From the NCBI GenBank assembly GCA_023410055.1, contig JAEYQK010000109.1, positions 60,617-124,616 of the forward strand: a DNA stretch of 64,000 bases, in the 5' to 3' direction. The notes below the pieces were generated by a model. That model ran no database searches. It saw only the letters and a list, made by a program, of their open reading frames with translations, and was not told the DNA's origin. Positions 43,939 through 52,686 of the stretch are shown piece by piece. A program made the position numbers and the translations under genes. This DNA is from Acidobacteriota bacterium. GTDB lineage: Bacteria > Acidobacteriota > Terriglobia > Terriglobales > Acidobacteriaceae. The stretch's first letter is position 1; every line of letters starts with the position of its first letter.

Positions 43939-45879
43939 CTACTTTCCAGAGCTGGCGCTTTTCTGGCCAAACGCTGTTTTATCAACAACATGCCGGTTCT
44001 TCAGGTGCGGACGGAGCCTTTCGAGAGCTGCTTCGGCGCTGATTCCATACCTAGACCGAAGCGCTTCGACTTTTCCGTGCTCTATGAACTGGTCGGGCCA
44101 GCCAACACGGACGACGGGAGTAGCGATTCCTAGCCGGTTCAGTTCTTCGAGAACTGCGCTACCGAAGCCGCCATTGAGAACGTGGTCTTCGAGGGTGACG
44201 ATCACATCTACGCTGCGGGCGTAGAACTCCAGCATCTCGGAGTCAATTGGCTTGGCGAAGCGGGCGTTGATGACGGCGGATGAAACGCCCTCACCTTCCA
44301 GTTTGCGGGCGATTTCCAGTCCCATGGGAACGAGGGCGCCGAGAGCGAAGATAGCGACTTGCTCGTTCTCACCGTGCTGAAGGAGCTCGGCCTTGCCGAT
44401 GGCAATGGTGCGAGGAACGTCTTTGACAGGTGTACCTGGGCCGATTCCGCGAGGATACCGGATGGCGACAGGTCCATCGTAGTGCATGGCGGTGAACATC
44501 ATGTCGGCCAGTTCGTCTTCGTCCTTTGGCGTCATGTGAATAAGGTTAGGGACGGCACGCAGATAGCTGATGTCAAAAAGACCGTGATGCGTAGGACCGT
44601 CGTCGCCGGAGAGGCTGCCGCGATCCATGCAAAACACAACCGGCAACTTTTGCAGGCAAACGTCGTGCACGATAGGGTCGAAAGCGCGCTGCAAGAACGT
44701 CGAATAGATCGCGCAGAACGGTTTGAAGCCTTTGGATGCGAGTCCGGCGGCAAACAGAACTGCGTGCTCTTCCGCGATGCCTACGTCGAAATACTTGTCG
44801 GGGTGGTGCGTGCGAAAACGATCAAGGCCTGTGCCGTTTGGCATGGCCGCTGTGATGGCAACAATTTTCTTGTTGGCGTTCGCCAGTTTGACCAGCGTGT
44901 CCGCAAAGACCTCGGAGTAAGTGCGCTGGCCCAGTGGCTTGGTCTCGCCAGTTTCCGGATCGTAGGGGCCGAGGCCGTGGAACTTCTTCTGTTTTTGCTC
45001 GGCGGGTTCGAAGCCCTTGCCCTTCTGTGTCAGCACGTGAAGGAGTACGGGGCGATCCTGCTGCTTAAGGAATTCGAAGGTCTTGATCAGTGTGGCGGTG
45101 TCGTGGCCGTCGATGGGGCCGTAGTACTTCAGGCCAAGTTCTTCGAAGATCACACTCGGCCAGAACATGCTCTTGGCGGCTTCTTCGGCTTTCTTGGCCA
45201 TCTTCAAAGCGACTTCACCGCCGAGCCTCTGGACGAACTTTCCCGCCCGGTCGTGCAGATAATCGAAGCGCGGATGGGTAACGATCCCGTGCAGATAGCT
45301 TGCGATGGCACCAACATTCTTGTCGATGGACCACTCGTTGTCATTGAGGACAACGATGAGGCGCTTGGTGCTGTTGGCAATGTTGTTGAGCGCCTCGTAG
45401 GTGATTCCGCAGGTGAAGGCAGCATCGCCGGCGACTGCGATCACGTGCTCTTTGCCTCCGATCTTATCGCGCGCAACGGCCATGCCCAGCGCGGCAGAAA
45501 GGGCGGTGCCTGCGTGTCCAGCGCCGTAGCAATCGTGCGGACTCTCGTTGCGCAGCATGAAGCCGCTAATCCCGCCGGGAGTACGAATGCTGTCGAAGCG
45601 ATCACGGCGACCCGTCAGAAGTTTATGAACGTAGGCTTGGTGGCTGACGTCGAAAAGAAAACTGTCCTGGGGCGTGTTGAAAACGTAGTGAAGTGCGATC
45701 GTTAATTCGACGACACCAAGATTGGGTCCGAGGTGACCGCCTGTTTTTGCCAGCACCGTAATCAACTCTTCGCGGATTTCCTGAGCGAGCCGTTGAAGCT
45801 GAACGATGTTCAGGCGCTTGAGATCCGAAGGTGAGTTGATGCCGTCTAGGATTCGTGCCATACGAAAGTCGATCGCCAT
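43939..45879 (-). CDS. dxs: 1-deoxy-D-xylulose-5-phosphate synthase
   Basis: First enzyme of the MEP isoprenoid route: condenses pyruvate and glyceraldehyde 3-phosphate with thiamine diphosphate. 646 aa; start ATG 45879 or 45861 (MARILDGINSP). Recognised by KTGGHLGPNLGVVELTIALH, FDVSHQAYVHKLLTGRR, GISGFMLRNESPHDCYGAGH, LKYYGPIDGHD, DVGIAEEHAVLFAAGLA and MDRGSLSGDDGPTHHGLFD. Two usually strict motifs differ: the ThDP loop reads GDAAFTCG...NDNEWSID instead of GDGA...NDN.MSIS, and GHAGTALS replaces GHSSTSIS. Activity is still likely. Followed by the radical SAM gene; divergent from the NtrC-type regulator. Confidence 0.93.
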   Translation of the reverse strand: MAIDFRMARILDGINSPSDLKRLNIVQLQRLAQEIREELITVLAKTGGHLGPNLGVVELTIALHYVFNTPQDSFLFDVSHQAYVHKLLTGRRDRFDSIRTPGGISGFMLRNESPHDCYGAGHAGTALSAALGMAVARDKIGGKEHVIAVAGDAAFTCGITYEALNNIANSTKRLIVVLNDNEWSIDKNVGAIASYLHGIVTHPRFDYLHDRAGKFVQRLGGEVALKMAKKAEEAAKSMFWPSVIFEELGLKYYGPIDGHDTATLIKTFEFLKQQDRPVLLHVLTQKGKGFEPAEQKQKKFHGLGPYDPETGETKPLGQRTYSEVFADTLVKLANANKKIVAITAAMPNGTGLDRFRTHHPDKYFDVGIAEEHAVLFAAGLASKGFKPFCAIYSTFLQRAFDPIVHDVCLQKLPVVFCMDRGSLSGDDGPTHHGLFDISYLRAVPNLIHMTPKDEDELADMMFTAMHYDGPVAIRYPRGIGPGTPVKDVPRTIAIGKAELLQHGENEQVAIFALGALVPMGLEIARKLEGEGVSSAVINARFAKPIDSEMLEFYARSVDVIVTLEDHVLNGGFGSAVLEELNRLGIATPVVRVGWPDQFIEHGKVEALRSRYGISAEAALERLRPHLKNRHVVDKTAFGQKSASSGK

Positions 45880-45995
45880 GTGCTCTGGCTAGAGATGCAC
45901 AAGGGCCGAGCGAAGTTACTGAATATAGTCTACATGGAGCTGCTCTGAGGCTGCCATTCCCTTTCCTGAAGTCAACGCAATGGGATCGTGTGCAC

Positions 45996-46014
45996 AAAAA
46001 GGAGCTGAATGTAA
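45996..46014 (+). other. Strong ribosome site with start-stop codon pair
   Basis: AAAAAGGAGCTGA precedes ATG-TAA (46009-46014), a minimal open frame 26 bp before the regulator start. It may be chance or a leader translation-control element. Confidence 0.35.
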
Positions 46015-46040
46015 GTTCCTGCATCTAATCGCCGGTAGCT

Positions 46041-47411
46041 ATGCCCTCCCTACGCGTGATCGTGATCGACGACGAACCGGCGACGTGCTCGTTCTTGCAG
46101 GCAGTATTTACGGCGGAAGGGCACGAATGCCGGGCATTTTTCCGTGCGGAGGAAGCGGAGCGATACCTGGCTACCAACGACGCAGATCTCGCAATGGTGG
46201 ACGTCTATCTGGGGCTGGTGAACGGCATTGATTTACTGCGCCGTTTGAGGGCGTTGCAGCCGCAGCTTTATCCCGTAGTGATGACGGCCCACGCCAGCGT
46301 GGAAACCGCGGCACGCTCTGTCGCGGAAGGCGCGGTCGACTACGTCAGCAAGCCGATCGAGATCGACCAGATCCGGCAGATATGCGAAAAAGCAGAAATG
46401 CTGCGTCGGCAAAATCGCGGAACCTCGGCGCGGGAGTCTGACCCATCATTTGGCGAGTCGGCCATACTCGGACGAAGCCCAAAGATGGTTGAAGTATACA
46501 AAGCGATTGGGCGGGTTGCTCCGAGCAACGTTAACGTGCTCATAACCGGGGCAAGCGGCGTGGGCAAGGAGTTGGTAGCACGTGCGATCCATGCCCATTC
46601 GAAACGGGCAGATAAGCCATTTACGCCAGTCAATTGCGGATCATTTGCGGAGACGATTCTGGAGAGCGAACTCTTCGGTTACGAAAAGGGGGCGTTTACC
46701 GGCGCGACGGAGATGCACAAGGGCGTGGTGGAAGCAAGCGATGGTGGCACGTTGTTTCTCGATGAAGTGACGGAAACCAGCCTGAGCTTTCAAGTAAAAC
46801 TCTTGCGCTTCATTCAAGAGCAACAGATACGGCGCGTCGGTTCTACGAAAAACCTTTCGGTCGACGTCCGAATACTGGCGGCGTCGAATCGTGATATCCG
46901 GGCACTGATTAAGCAAGGGCAGTTTCGCGAAGACCTCTTTTACAGATTGAGCGTTGTGCAGATCGCAGTCCCGTCGCTTGAGGAGCGACGCGAAGACATC
47001 TCGTTGCTGGTGGAGTACTTCCTGAAGAAGTTCAACAACGAGAACGGCCGTCAGGTTGAGATTGACAGCGATGCGGTGGCGGCATTGCGGTCGGCGGAGT
47101 GGCCAGGGAATGTGCGCGAGTTGGAGAACACTGTACATCGTCTCGCGATATTCACCGCGGTGGAACGCATCACTTGCAGCGACGTGGAAGCTGAGCTGAG
47201 AACGAAGGGTGGACATCGAGAGGATCGCGGTGCGACGGCCGCTGCTCCGGACCGGCTTGTCGAACTTGAGCGAGAGCATATCGTTCGCATACTCAGCGAG
47301 GTCCACGGCAATAAGTCGGAAGCAGCGCGGCGGCTAGGAATCGAACGGAAGACTCTTTATAAGAAGGCTGTTCGACTCGGCATAGATCTTCGTAGCTGGG
47401 TACAGCAATGA
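46041..47411 (+). CDS. NtrC-family sigma-54-dependent response regulator
   Basis: 456 aa. Receiver domain (1-120) with acidic pair D10/D11, phospho-acceptor D54 (AMVDVYLG) and VSKPIE Lys; AAA+ domain (about 140-375) with Walker A GASGVGKE, the sigma-54 contact loop GAFTGA at 217-222, Walker B GGTLFLDEV and arginine-finger region REDLFYRL; C-terminal Fis-type helix-turn-helix (KSEAARRLGIERKTLYKK). It activates sigma-54 promoters when phosphorylated, presumably by the kinase whose start overlaps its stop (ATGA). Likely regulator of the cytochrome genes downstream, from context. Weak own ribosome site. Confidence 0.95.
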   Translation: MPSLRVIVIDDEPATCSFLQAVFTAEGHECRAFFRAEEAERYLATNDADLAMVDVYLGLVNGIDLLRRLRALQPQLYPVVMTAHASVETAARSVAEGAVDYVSKPIEIDQIRQICEKAEMLRRQNRGTSARESDPSFGESAILGRSPKMVEVYKAIGRVAPSNVNVLITGASGVGKELVARAIHAHSKRADKPFTPVNCGSFAETILESELFGYEKGAFTGATEMHKGVVEASDGGTLFLDEVTETSLSFQVKLLRFIQEQQIRRVGSTKNLSVDVRILAASNRDIRALIKQGQFREDLFYRLSVVQIAVPSLEERREDISLLVEYFLKKFNNENGRQVEIDSDAVAALRSAEWPGNVRELENTVHRLAIFTAVERITCSDVEAELRTKGGHREDRGATAAAPDRLVELEREHIVRILSEVHGNKSEAARRLGIERKTLYKKAVRLGIDLRSWVQQ

Positions 47412-49681
47412 GGGAACCAGGCCCGCTACGAAGTGGATGGCTGCGCGCACTTTCTGTCTCGACTGCACTGTTACTTGCTGTCGGATTGGTCAGTATGGTT
47501 CCGGTTGCAAGGGTTATCGGCCTGCGGTTATCCGATAGTCTCTTCCGTGTCGCTCCCAAAAACGCCGAGGGGTCGAGGGTCGTCGTGGTTCTCATCGACG
47601 ACGAGAGCCTGCAGAAATATGGGCGATGGCCCTGGCCGAGGAAGCAGCTGGCGCAACTTGTTCGCAACCTCAAGCAAGCAGGTGCGCAAGCGATCGGGCT
47701 GGACATACTGCTTTCGGAACCGGAGTCAGAGGCAGATGATCAGGCACTCGCCGCAGCGCTGCACGATGCGCGCGCAATTATCGTCGACAAGATCGGTGCT
47801 TATCCTGATGGGCCTCGCTGGATCGAACCTATCCCGATTCTCTCGGCTGCGGCGGGCGGGGTTGGGCACGCGCAAGCTGTGTTGGATATTGATGGCGTCT
47901 GCCGCCGCTTTCCGCCACGGGAACTAGGGATCAATGGAGAGAGGTGGGCGTTCGCGATTGAACTTGCGCGGCGAGTAGACGCCGACCGTACGCGGGCTTT
48001 TCTGGCGGACAGCGATCTAGCGAGAGAAGAGACTGGGCGTCTAGTCGCGTTGAGGCCGCAACTCGTGCGAGTCGCGTACCGCCGCGACGGCTTCGACACA
48101 ATCTCTGCCGCACGCGTCTTGGAGGGAAGAGCTGGAGATGCGCTGCGCCAACGCCCCGTGGTCGTCGGGTTCGGCCCTACTGAAATCGCCGATCGGGTCA
48201 ACACTCCACTGAGCGGAGAGTTGCCGACGCCAGGCGTCGAAGTCCATGCACAAGTTCTTGATTCCATTTTGACCGGCCGCACGCTGCGAGAGTTGCCGCT
48301 GTGGGCTTCGTTAGCCCTCGTAGCAATGGCGTGTCTCGGGGCAGGGATTGCCGTACGACGCTGGGCGGGGTGGAAGGCGATTGTGTGGATGTTCAGCGCA
48401 GGCGCGGTCGTTTACGTGTGCTCGGTGCTTACGTTGACGCAAGGGTGGCTTGCGCCAGTGGCGCCGATGCTGTTTGTCATTGCATTGGCACCGGTGCTGG
48501 CATACGCGTCGGACTTCATCGTGCTGGAGCGCAGTCTCAACCGGCAATTGCGGGAGTTGCAGCACTGGTTGACGTTGCACGGAGATGATGCGGGAAGAGT
48601 GCGTGGAGGCCTCCCTTGGCGGCTTGATGTGATCAGGGAGCTTCAGTCGAGACTGGGAGAGCTGTATGAGCTCTACGGCACACTGATGGAGACGACACAG
48701 TCTGCCATGGCGGTGTTTGACCAAGATGAGAGATTGTTATTGTCCAATCGGAGATTGAAGGAGATCCGGGAGATCGATGGCGCGTCGACGCTGACCGAAC
48801 TGCGCGAGTCGCTTCAAACGCAAGGTGATGCTTCTGTTCTCAAGCTGGAGCCGGGCACGGAGACGGAAGTACACATCGGAACCGAGCCGTACGCGATGCG
48901 GGTATCTTCGCTTCCAGCAACGACCCTCACTCCGATGGGGGGCACGCTCGTAACCCTTACGAGTCTGAAGATGCGGGAAGAGCGTGATCGAGCGCGATCG
49001 GAAGCACTGGGATTTGTGACGCATGAGTTGCGCACGCCGTTGACTGCGATTCAGGGGTTTGCGGAGATCATGATGCGATATCCGGGATCGCCATCATCTT
49101 CGCGCGCACCCGAGACGATCTTTCGTGAATCGAAACGGCTACTCGCGCTCATCCACAACTATCTTGACGTCTTACATCTGGATGCTGGCGCGCGTCCGAT
49201 CAAACAGGAGCGTGTACGGTTGAGCGATGTGGTGCGCGAGACATTTGAGATTGTTCAGCCGCTGGCGGACGCCGCGGGAGTCAAATTGCTGCACGAATGT
49301 GATTCCGACATTTGCATCGTGGGTGACAAAGCTCTCATCGGAGGCGCTCTGCTTAATCTGGTGAGCAACGCGATCAAATATGGCAGGCAGGGGACGGACG
49401 TAACAGTACGCACGGATGGCACTCCAGATGCAGTGAGCATCAGCGTACACAACCAGGGTGAGCCGATCGCGACGAATGATCTGGCCCATGTCTTCGATCC
49501 GTATTTCCGGGCGGCGAGCAATCAAGAGCGGCGTCCCGGTTGGGGGTTGGGACTGGCGTTTGTGAAGCGCATTGCTGAGAAGCACGGAGGCAGGGTTCTC
49601 GCAGCCAGTGGGCCTGCGGGAACGACGTTTGAGGTTCTGCTGCCGGCGCACCAGCGCTCCACCGTTGTGGGTGCCGCATGA
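47408..49681 (+). CDS. CHASE2-domain sensor histidine kinase
   Basis: 757 aa, inner membrane. One N-terminal helix (LSVSTALLLAVGLVSMVPVA), then a CHASE2 extracytoplasmic sensor (about 40-285: VVVLIDDESLQKYGRWPWPR, GLDILLSEPESEADD, VVVGFGPTEIADRVNTP, GVEVHAQVLDSIL) and three helices near 298-375. A PAS-like segment (430-520) precedes the kinase core: H-box FVTHELRTPLTAIQGF with His539, N-box LLNLVSNAIKYGRQG, G1/G2 motifs VFDPYFRA and GWGLGLAFVK. CHASE2 ligands are generally unknown. Overlaps both neighbours by 4 bp, so it is one operon with the regulator and the FecR protein. Confidence 0.94.
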   Translation: MREPGPLRSGWLRALSVSTALLLAVGLVSMVPVARVIGLRLSDSLFRVAPKNAEGSRVVVVLIDDESLQKYGRWPWPRKQLAQLVRNLKQAGAQAIGLDILLSEPESEADDQALAAALHDARAIIVDKIGAYPDGPRWIEPIPILSAAAGGVGHAQAVLDIDGVCRRFPPRELGINGERWAFAIELARRVDADRTRAFLADSDLAREETGRLVALRPQLVRVAYRRDGFDTISAARVLEGRAGDALRQRPVVVGFGPTEIADRVNTPLSGELPTPGVEVHAQVLDSILTGRTLRELPLWASLALVAMACLGAGIAVRRWAGWKAIVWMFSAGAVVYVCSVLTLTQGWLAPVAPMLFVIALAPVLAYASDFIVLERSLNRQLRELQHWLTLHGDDAGRVRGGLPWRLDVIRELQSRLGELYELYGTLMETTQSAMAVFDQDERLLLSNRRLKEIREIDGASTLTELRESLQTQGDASVLKLEPGTETEVHIGTEPYAMRVSSLPATTLTPMGGTLVTLTSLKMREERDRARSEALGFVTHELRTPLTAIQGFAEIMMRYPGSPSSSRAPETIFRESKRLLALIHNYLDVLHLDAGARPIKQERVRLSDVVRETFEIVQPLADAAGVKLLHECDSDICIVGDKALIGGALLNLVSNAIKYGRQGTDVTVRTDGTPDAVSISVHNQGEPIATNDLAHVFDPYFRAASNQERRPGWGLGLAFVKRIAEKHGGRVLAASGPAGTTFEVLLPAHQRSTVVGAA

Positions 49682-50439
49682 GAGTACGCTTCAGAATCAC
49701 GGTTGCTCTCGCCGCAATGATGCTTGTGGCTGTTGCTGCGGGTCAGAGCGGCAGAATGGAGCAGGCTGCGCTCATTGCGGGTTCGGCTCGTCTTGGAGAG
49801 GTGAAGGGAAAAGTCACCGTTCACGATCCGAAGGGCACTGATGTTCCTGCCACGACCGGCCTAGTGATCGTCGCGGAAAGCACTTTAGAGACGGCGAAGG
49901 GAAGTGTCCTGCTTAGCTTGCAGGATGGCTCTCAGGTGCTTGTGCGGCCGAATACTCGCGTGATTTTGAAGTCTCCCGATGAAGGACGAAAGACGTTTTT
50001 CGAGTTGTTGATCGGCAAAGTGCTTGCTCAAGTGCAAAAGCGGTTTGAGAACGCACCGTCATTCAAGATGGGAACGCCATCAGCGGTTATCACGGTGCGG
50101 GGAACTCGTTTCCAGGTGGAAGTCACGAAGAAGAACAGGACCATCGTTGACGTCTACGAAGGACTGGTCGATGTCGCAGGCAGCGGCTTCGGAGGTCACC
50201 CAGTGATGCTGAGGCCCGGTTTCGAAACAAATGTAGACGAGAACCAGGTCCCAACAGAGCCGCATGAGTTCGACAAGCGCGAACGGGATGAGGACGATCG
50301 GCGTTTCAGTCCGGGTATGGTCCGCGGTCCGGGAGGGTCGACAGGCCGGGACTCTCACGGAATCGATGAGGTCTATGGCAGTCGCCCGCCGCAGCCGGGT
50401 GCTGAGACGGAATCGCATTCAGAAACTGAACACGACTAA
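49678..50439 (+). CDS. Exported FecR-domain protein
   Basis: 253 aa, ATGA overlap with the kinase. Signal peptide (1-22). FecR domain about residues 35-165: LGEVKGKVTVHD, VVAESTLETAKGSVLLSLQDGSQ, VRPNTRVIL, FELLIGKVLAQV, TPSAVITVRGTRFQVEV and VDVYEGLVDV. The acidic, hydrophilic tail (KRERDEDDRRF, ETESHSETEHD) is disordered. Classic FecR proteins sense periplasmic signals and talk to an ECF sigma factor; none is adjacent here, and there is no FecR N-terminal cytoplasmic part, so it may feed the CHASE2 kinase or bind the cell wall. Confidence 0.88.
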   Translation: MRVRFRITVALAAMMLVAVAAGQSGRMEQAALIAGSARLGEVKGKVTVHDPKGTDVPATTGLVIVAESTLETAKGSVLLSLQDGSQVLVRPNTRVILKSPDEGRKTFFELLIGKVLAQVQKRFENAPSFKMGTPSAVITVRGTRFQVEVTKKNRTIVDVYEGLVDVAGSGFGGHPVMLRPGFETNVDENQVPTEPHEFDKRERDEDDRRFSPGMVRGPGGSTGRDSHGIDEVYGSRPPQPGAETESHSETEHD

Positions 50440-50610
50440 GCAAGTTGTGTCCCGGTGGCACTCAGCTGTGTCCGATAGACCCACTTCGTTACGCCGAAAA
50501 CTTAGGCGCGCGTAAGTGCCGTCGGCTCAAATCATTGCACCTCAGAGGAATTCAACACCTACGGTCAGTTTGGAATCAGGAGTGCCTCTCACCTTCTTGG
50601 TGTAGAGGAT

Positions 50611-52632
50611 TTGGCACTCTTGTCTTCAATCCGGTCGAATGCAAATTGCGTGGACTTCCCCTTTGCAGAGGAAGCTGGAAGCGCGAGAGGAATCGCGTTT
50701 CGAATCGCCGCCGCAATTGGCCGGATTCTGCTAACGATCGGCTTCGTCTTGATCATGCTGGCAGTGATGGTGCCGCAAGCGCTGGGGCAGATATCCCCTG
50801 GACCATTGTCGAAGGCGCATCATGCGTTGGACGGTCCGGCCGGGTGCACGAAGTGTCATGCGGTTTCGGCGGGCTCGCCGAACTTCAAGTGTCTCGATTG
50901 TCATCGAGAGATTTCGTTACAGCTGCAACAGAAACACGGATTGCATGTGACGTATGTGACCTCGAACCCAGGCAACTCAGGATGCGTCAAGTGCCACTCG
51001 GAGCATAACGGTGCTGAGTTCGCGCTAGTCAGATGGCAACCTTCGTTGAAGGCGTTTGATCATCGACAGACCGGCTTCGTGCTTGACGGTAAACACGCAA
51101 ATCTGACCTGTAATCAATGCCACAACGCAGCGAAGCTCACTCCGTCCGGGAGATCGATGCTCGGGAGTCGAGATCCGAGCCGCACCTTTCTTGGACTGGG
51201 AACGTCGTGCGTGGACTGCCACGAAGATAAGCACCGCGGCGAACTGGGGCCCACCTGTACACAGTGTCACAACACCGTCGACTGGAAGCGCAGCTTCGAC
51301 CACGGCAAGACGAAGTTCCCGCTGCGGGGCGCACACTTGCAGGTGACTTGCGCCAAATGCCACACGCCTGGCAGCGACGGCAAGCCGCGATTCACCGGCA
51401 TTTCCTTCGAGACTTGCGCATCGTGTCACAGTGATCCTCATCGCGGGGCGTTCGTTCAACAGCGCTGCGAGTCGTGCCACAACCTGAACAACTGGAAGCA
51501 GACCCTGGTCGCGACGCGCTTCGACCATTCCAAGACCAAGTTCCCGTTGCTTGGGAAACACGAGGGTGTCTCGTGCCAGTCTTGCCATCGGAAAGCCGAC
51601 TTCAAGACCGCGATTGCGTTCGCAGCTTGCGCTGATTGTCACAAGCCCGATCCGCACAAGGGCCAGTTCGCAAAGCGAGCGGATGGAGGCCGGTGCGATT
51701 CGTGTCACACGGTCGATGGCTTCAAGCAGGCGAAGTTCACGTTGGTGGACCACAACAAGGCAGGGTTCCCGTTGCTCGAGAAGCACGCCACGGTGGCATG
51801 CGCAAAGTGCCACACGCCGGCGGGGAAAGCCACGGTCTTCAAGGTCAAGTTTGCGACGTGCCTCGATTGCCATCAGGACGCGCACAAGAAACAGTTTGCT
51901 GCTGCACCGTATTTCAATCGCTGTGAAAGGTGTCATAACGAGTCGGGCTTCGAGCCGTCGACGTTCACGCTGGCCATGCATCAACAGGGTAAGTTCGTGC
52001 TGACGGGCGGGCACATGGCGATCGCCTGTAATCAATGCCACAAGCCGGCTGGACAACTCACGGTTGCGGCATTTCACTTCGACGGCACCGGTTGTACCTC
52101 ATGCCATGCCGATCCACACAGAAATCAGTTTGCATCGCGCATGGCGAAGCTTGATGCAGCAGGTCATCCTCTGGGATGCGAGGCGTGTCACTCGACGAAG
52201 ACGTGGCAGGAGTTGGACCGCTTCGACCACGGCACCACGAAGTTTCTTCTGGTCGGCACTCATAAGGCAGTGCGATGCGTGGAGTGCCACCGTCCTCCAA
52301 ATCTCGAGCGCAAGCTGGCGAACGTGGATTTCAGTGCGGCGCCGAAGGTCTGTGATGAATGTCACGAGGATCCGCACGAAGCGCAGTTTGCGAAGGGCCA
52401 GCCGACGACGCGGTGTGCTGATTGTCACAACACGATGAAGTGGAGGCCATCGCTATTCGACCACGAGAAGACGGCCTTTCCGCTGAAGGGGGCGCATCAG
52501 AACGTTCGCTGCAAAGCGTGCCACGTGAGTGTGCGAGAAGTGAGCGAGCGCGCAGTTCTGCTCTATAAGCCGACACCGACCGCTTGCGCGGCGTGTCACA
52601 GCAACGGGACGTCGGTTGCAAAGGGAAGTTAA
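50611..52632 (+). CDS. 23-haem cytochrome c, periplasmic
   Basis: 673 aa at most. The start is unclear: TTG 50611 has a GAGG too close, and GTG near 50650 has no box. A membrane/signal helix follows (IGRILLTIGFVLIMLAVMV, then PQALGQ). I count 23 CXXCH motifs by eye, from CTKCH to CAACH. Between them recur distal-His segments FDH.KT.FPL.G.H..V.C, so bis-His haems in a wire-like array are expected. Similar units are spaced every 60-70 residues. Probably exported and able to pass electrons across the periplasm. Start of the cytochrome pair in the conduit gene set. Confidence 0.88.
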   Translation: MALLSSIRSNANCVDFPFAEEAGSARGIAFRIAAAIGRILLTIGFVLIMLAVMVPQALGQISPGPLSKAHHALDGPAGCTKCHAVSAGSPNFKCLDCHREISLQLQQKHGLHVTYVTSNPGNSGCVKCHSEHNGAEFALVRWQPSLKAFDHRQTGFVLDGKHANLTCNQCHNAAKLTPSGRSMLGSRDPSRTFLGLGTSCVDCHEDKHRGELGPTCTQCHNTVDWKRSFDHGKTKFPLRGAHLQVTCAKCHTPGSDGKPRFTGISFETCASCHSDPHRGAFVQQRCESCHNLNNWKQTLVATRFDHSKTKFPLLGKHEGVSCQSCHRKADFKTAIAFAACADCHKPDPHKGQFAKRADGGRCDSCHTVDGFKQAKFTLVDHNKAGFPLLEKHATVACAKCHTPAGKATVFKVKFATCLDCHQDAHKKQFAAAPYFNRCERCHNESGFEPSTFTLAMHQQGKFVLTGGHMAIACNQCHKPAGQLTVAAFHFDGTGCTSCHADPHRNQFASRMAKLDAAGHPLGCEACHSTKTWQELDRFDHGTTKFLLVGTHKAVRCVECHRPPNLERKLANVDFSAAPKVCDECHEDPHEAQFAKGQPTTRCADCHNTMKWRPSLFDHEKTAFPLKGAHQNVRCKACHVSVREVSERAVLLYKPTPTACAACHSNGTSVAKGS

Positions 52633-52686
52633 CAGGATACATGTCTTGATGACCAAGAGGCGACAAAGGCGGGGGAGCACGTTGCG

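Noticed and set aside
44359..45705. 448-aa open frame on the plus strand opposite dxs
   Set aside because: Antisense shadow of dxs with no domain or start signal. The same applies to long frames opposite both acs genes.
50465..50630. Possible sigma-54 promoters (TGGCAC at 50469 and TTGGCAC at 50611) before the 23-haem gene
   Set aside because: In both cases the -12 GC dinucleotide is missing at the required 10-nt distance, so the match is only half a site. The second also lies at or within the coding start.
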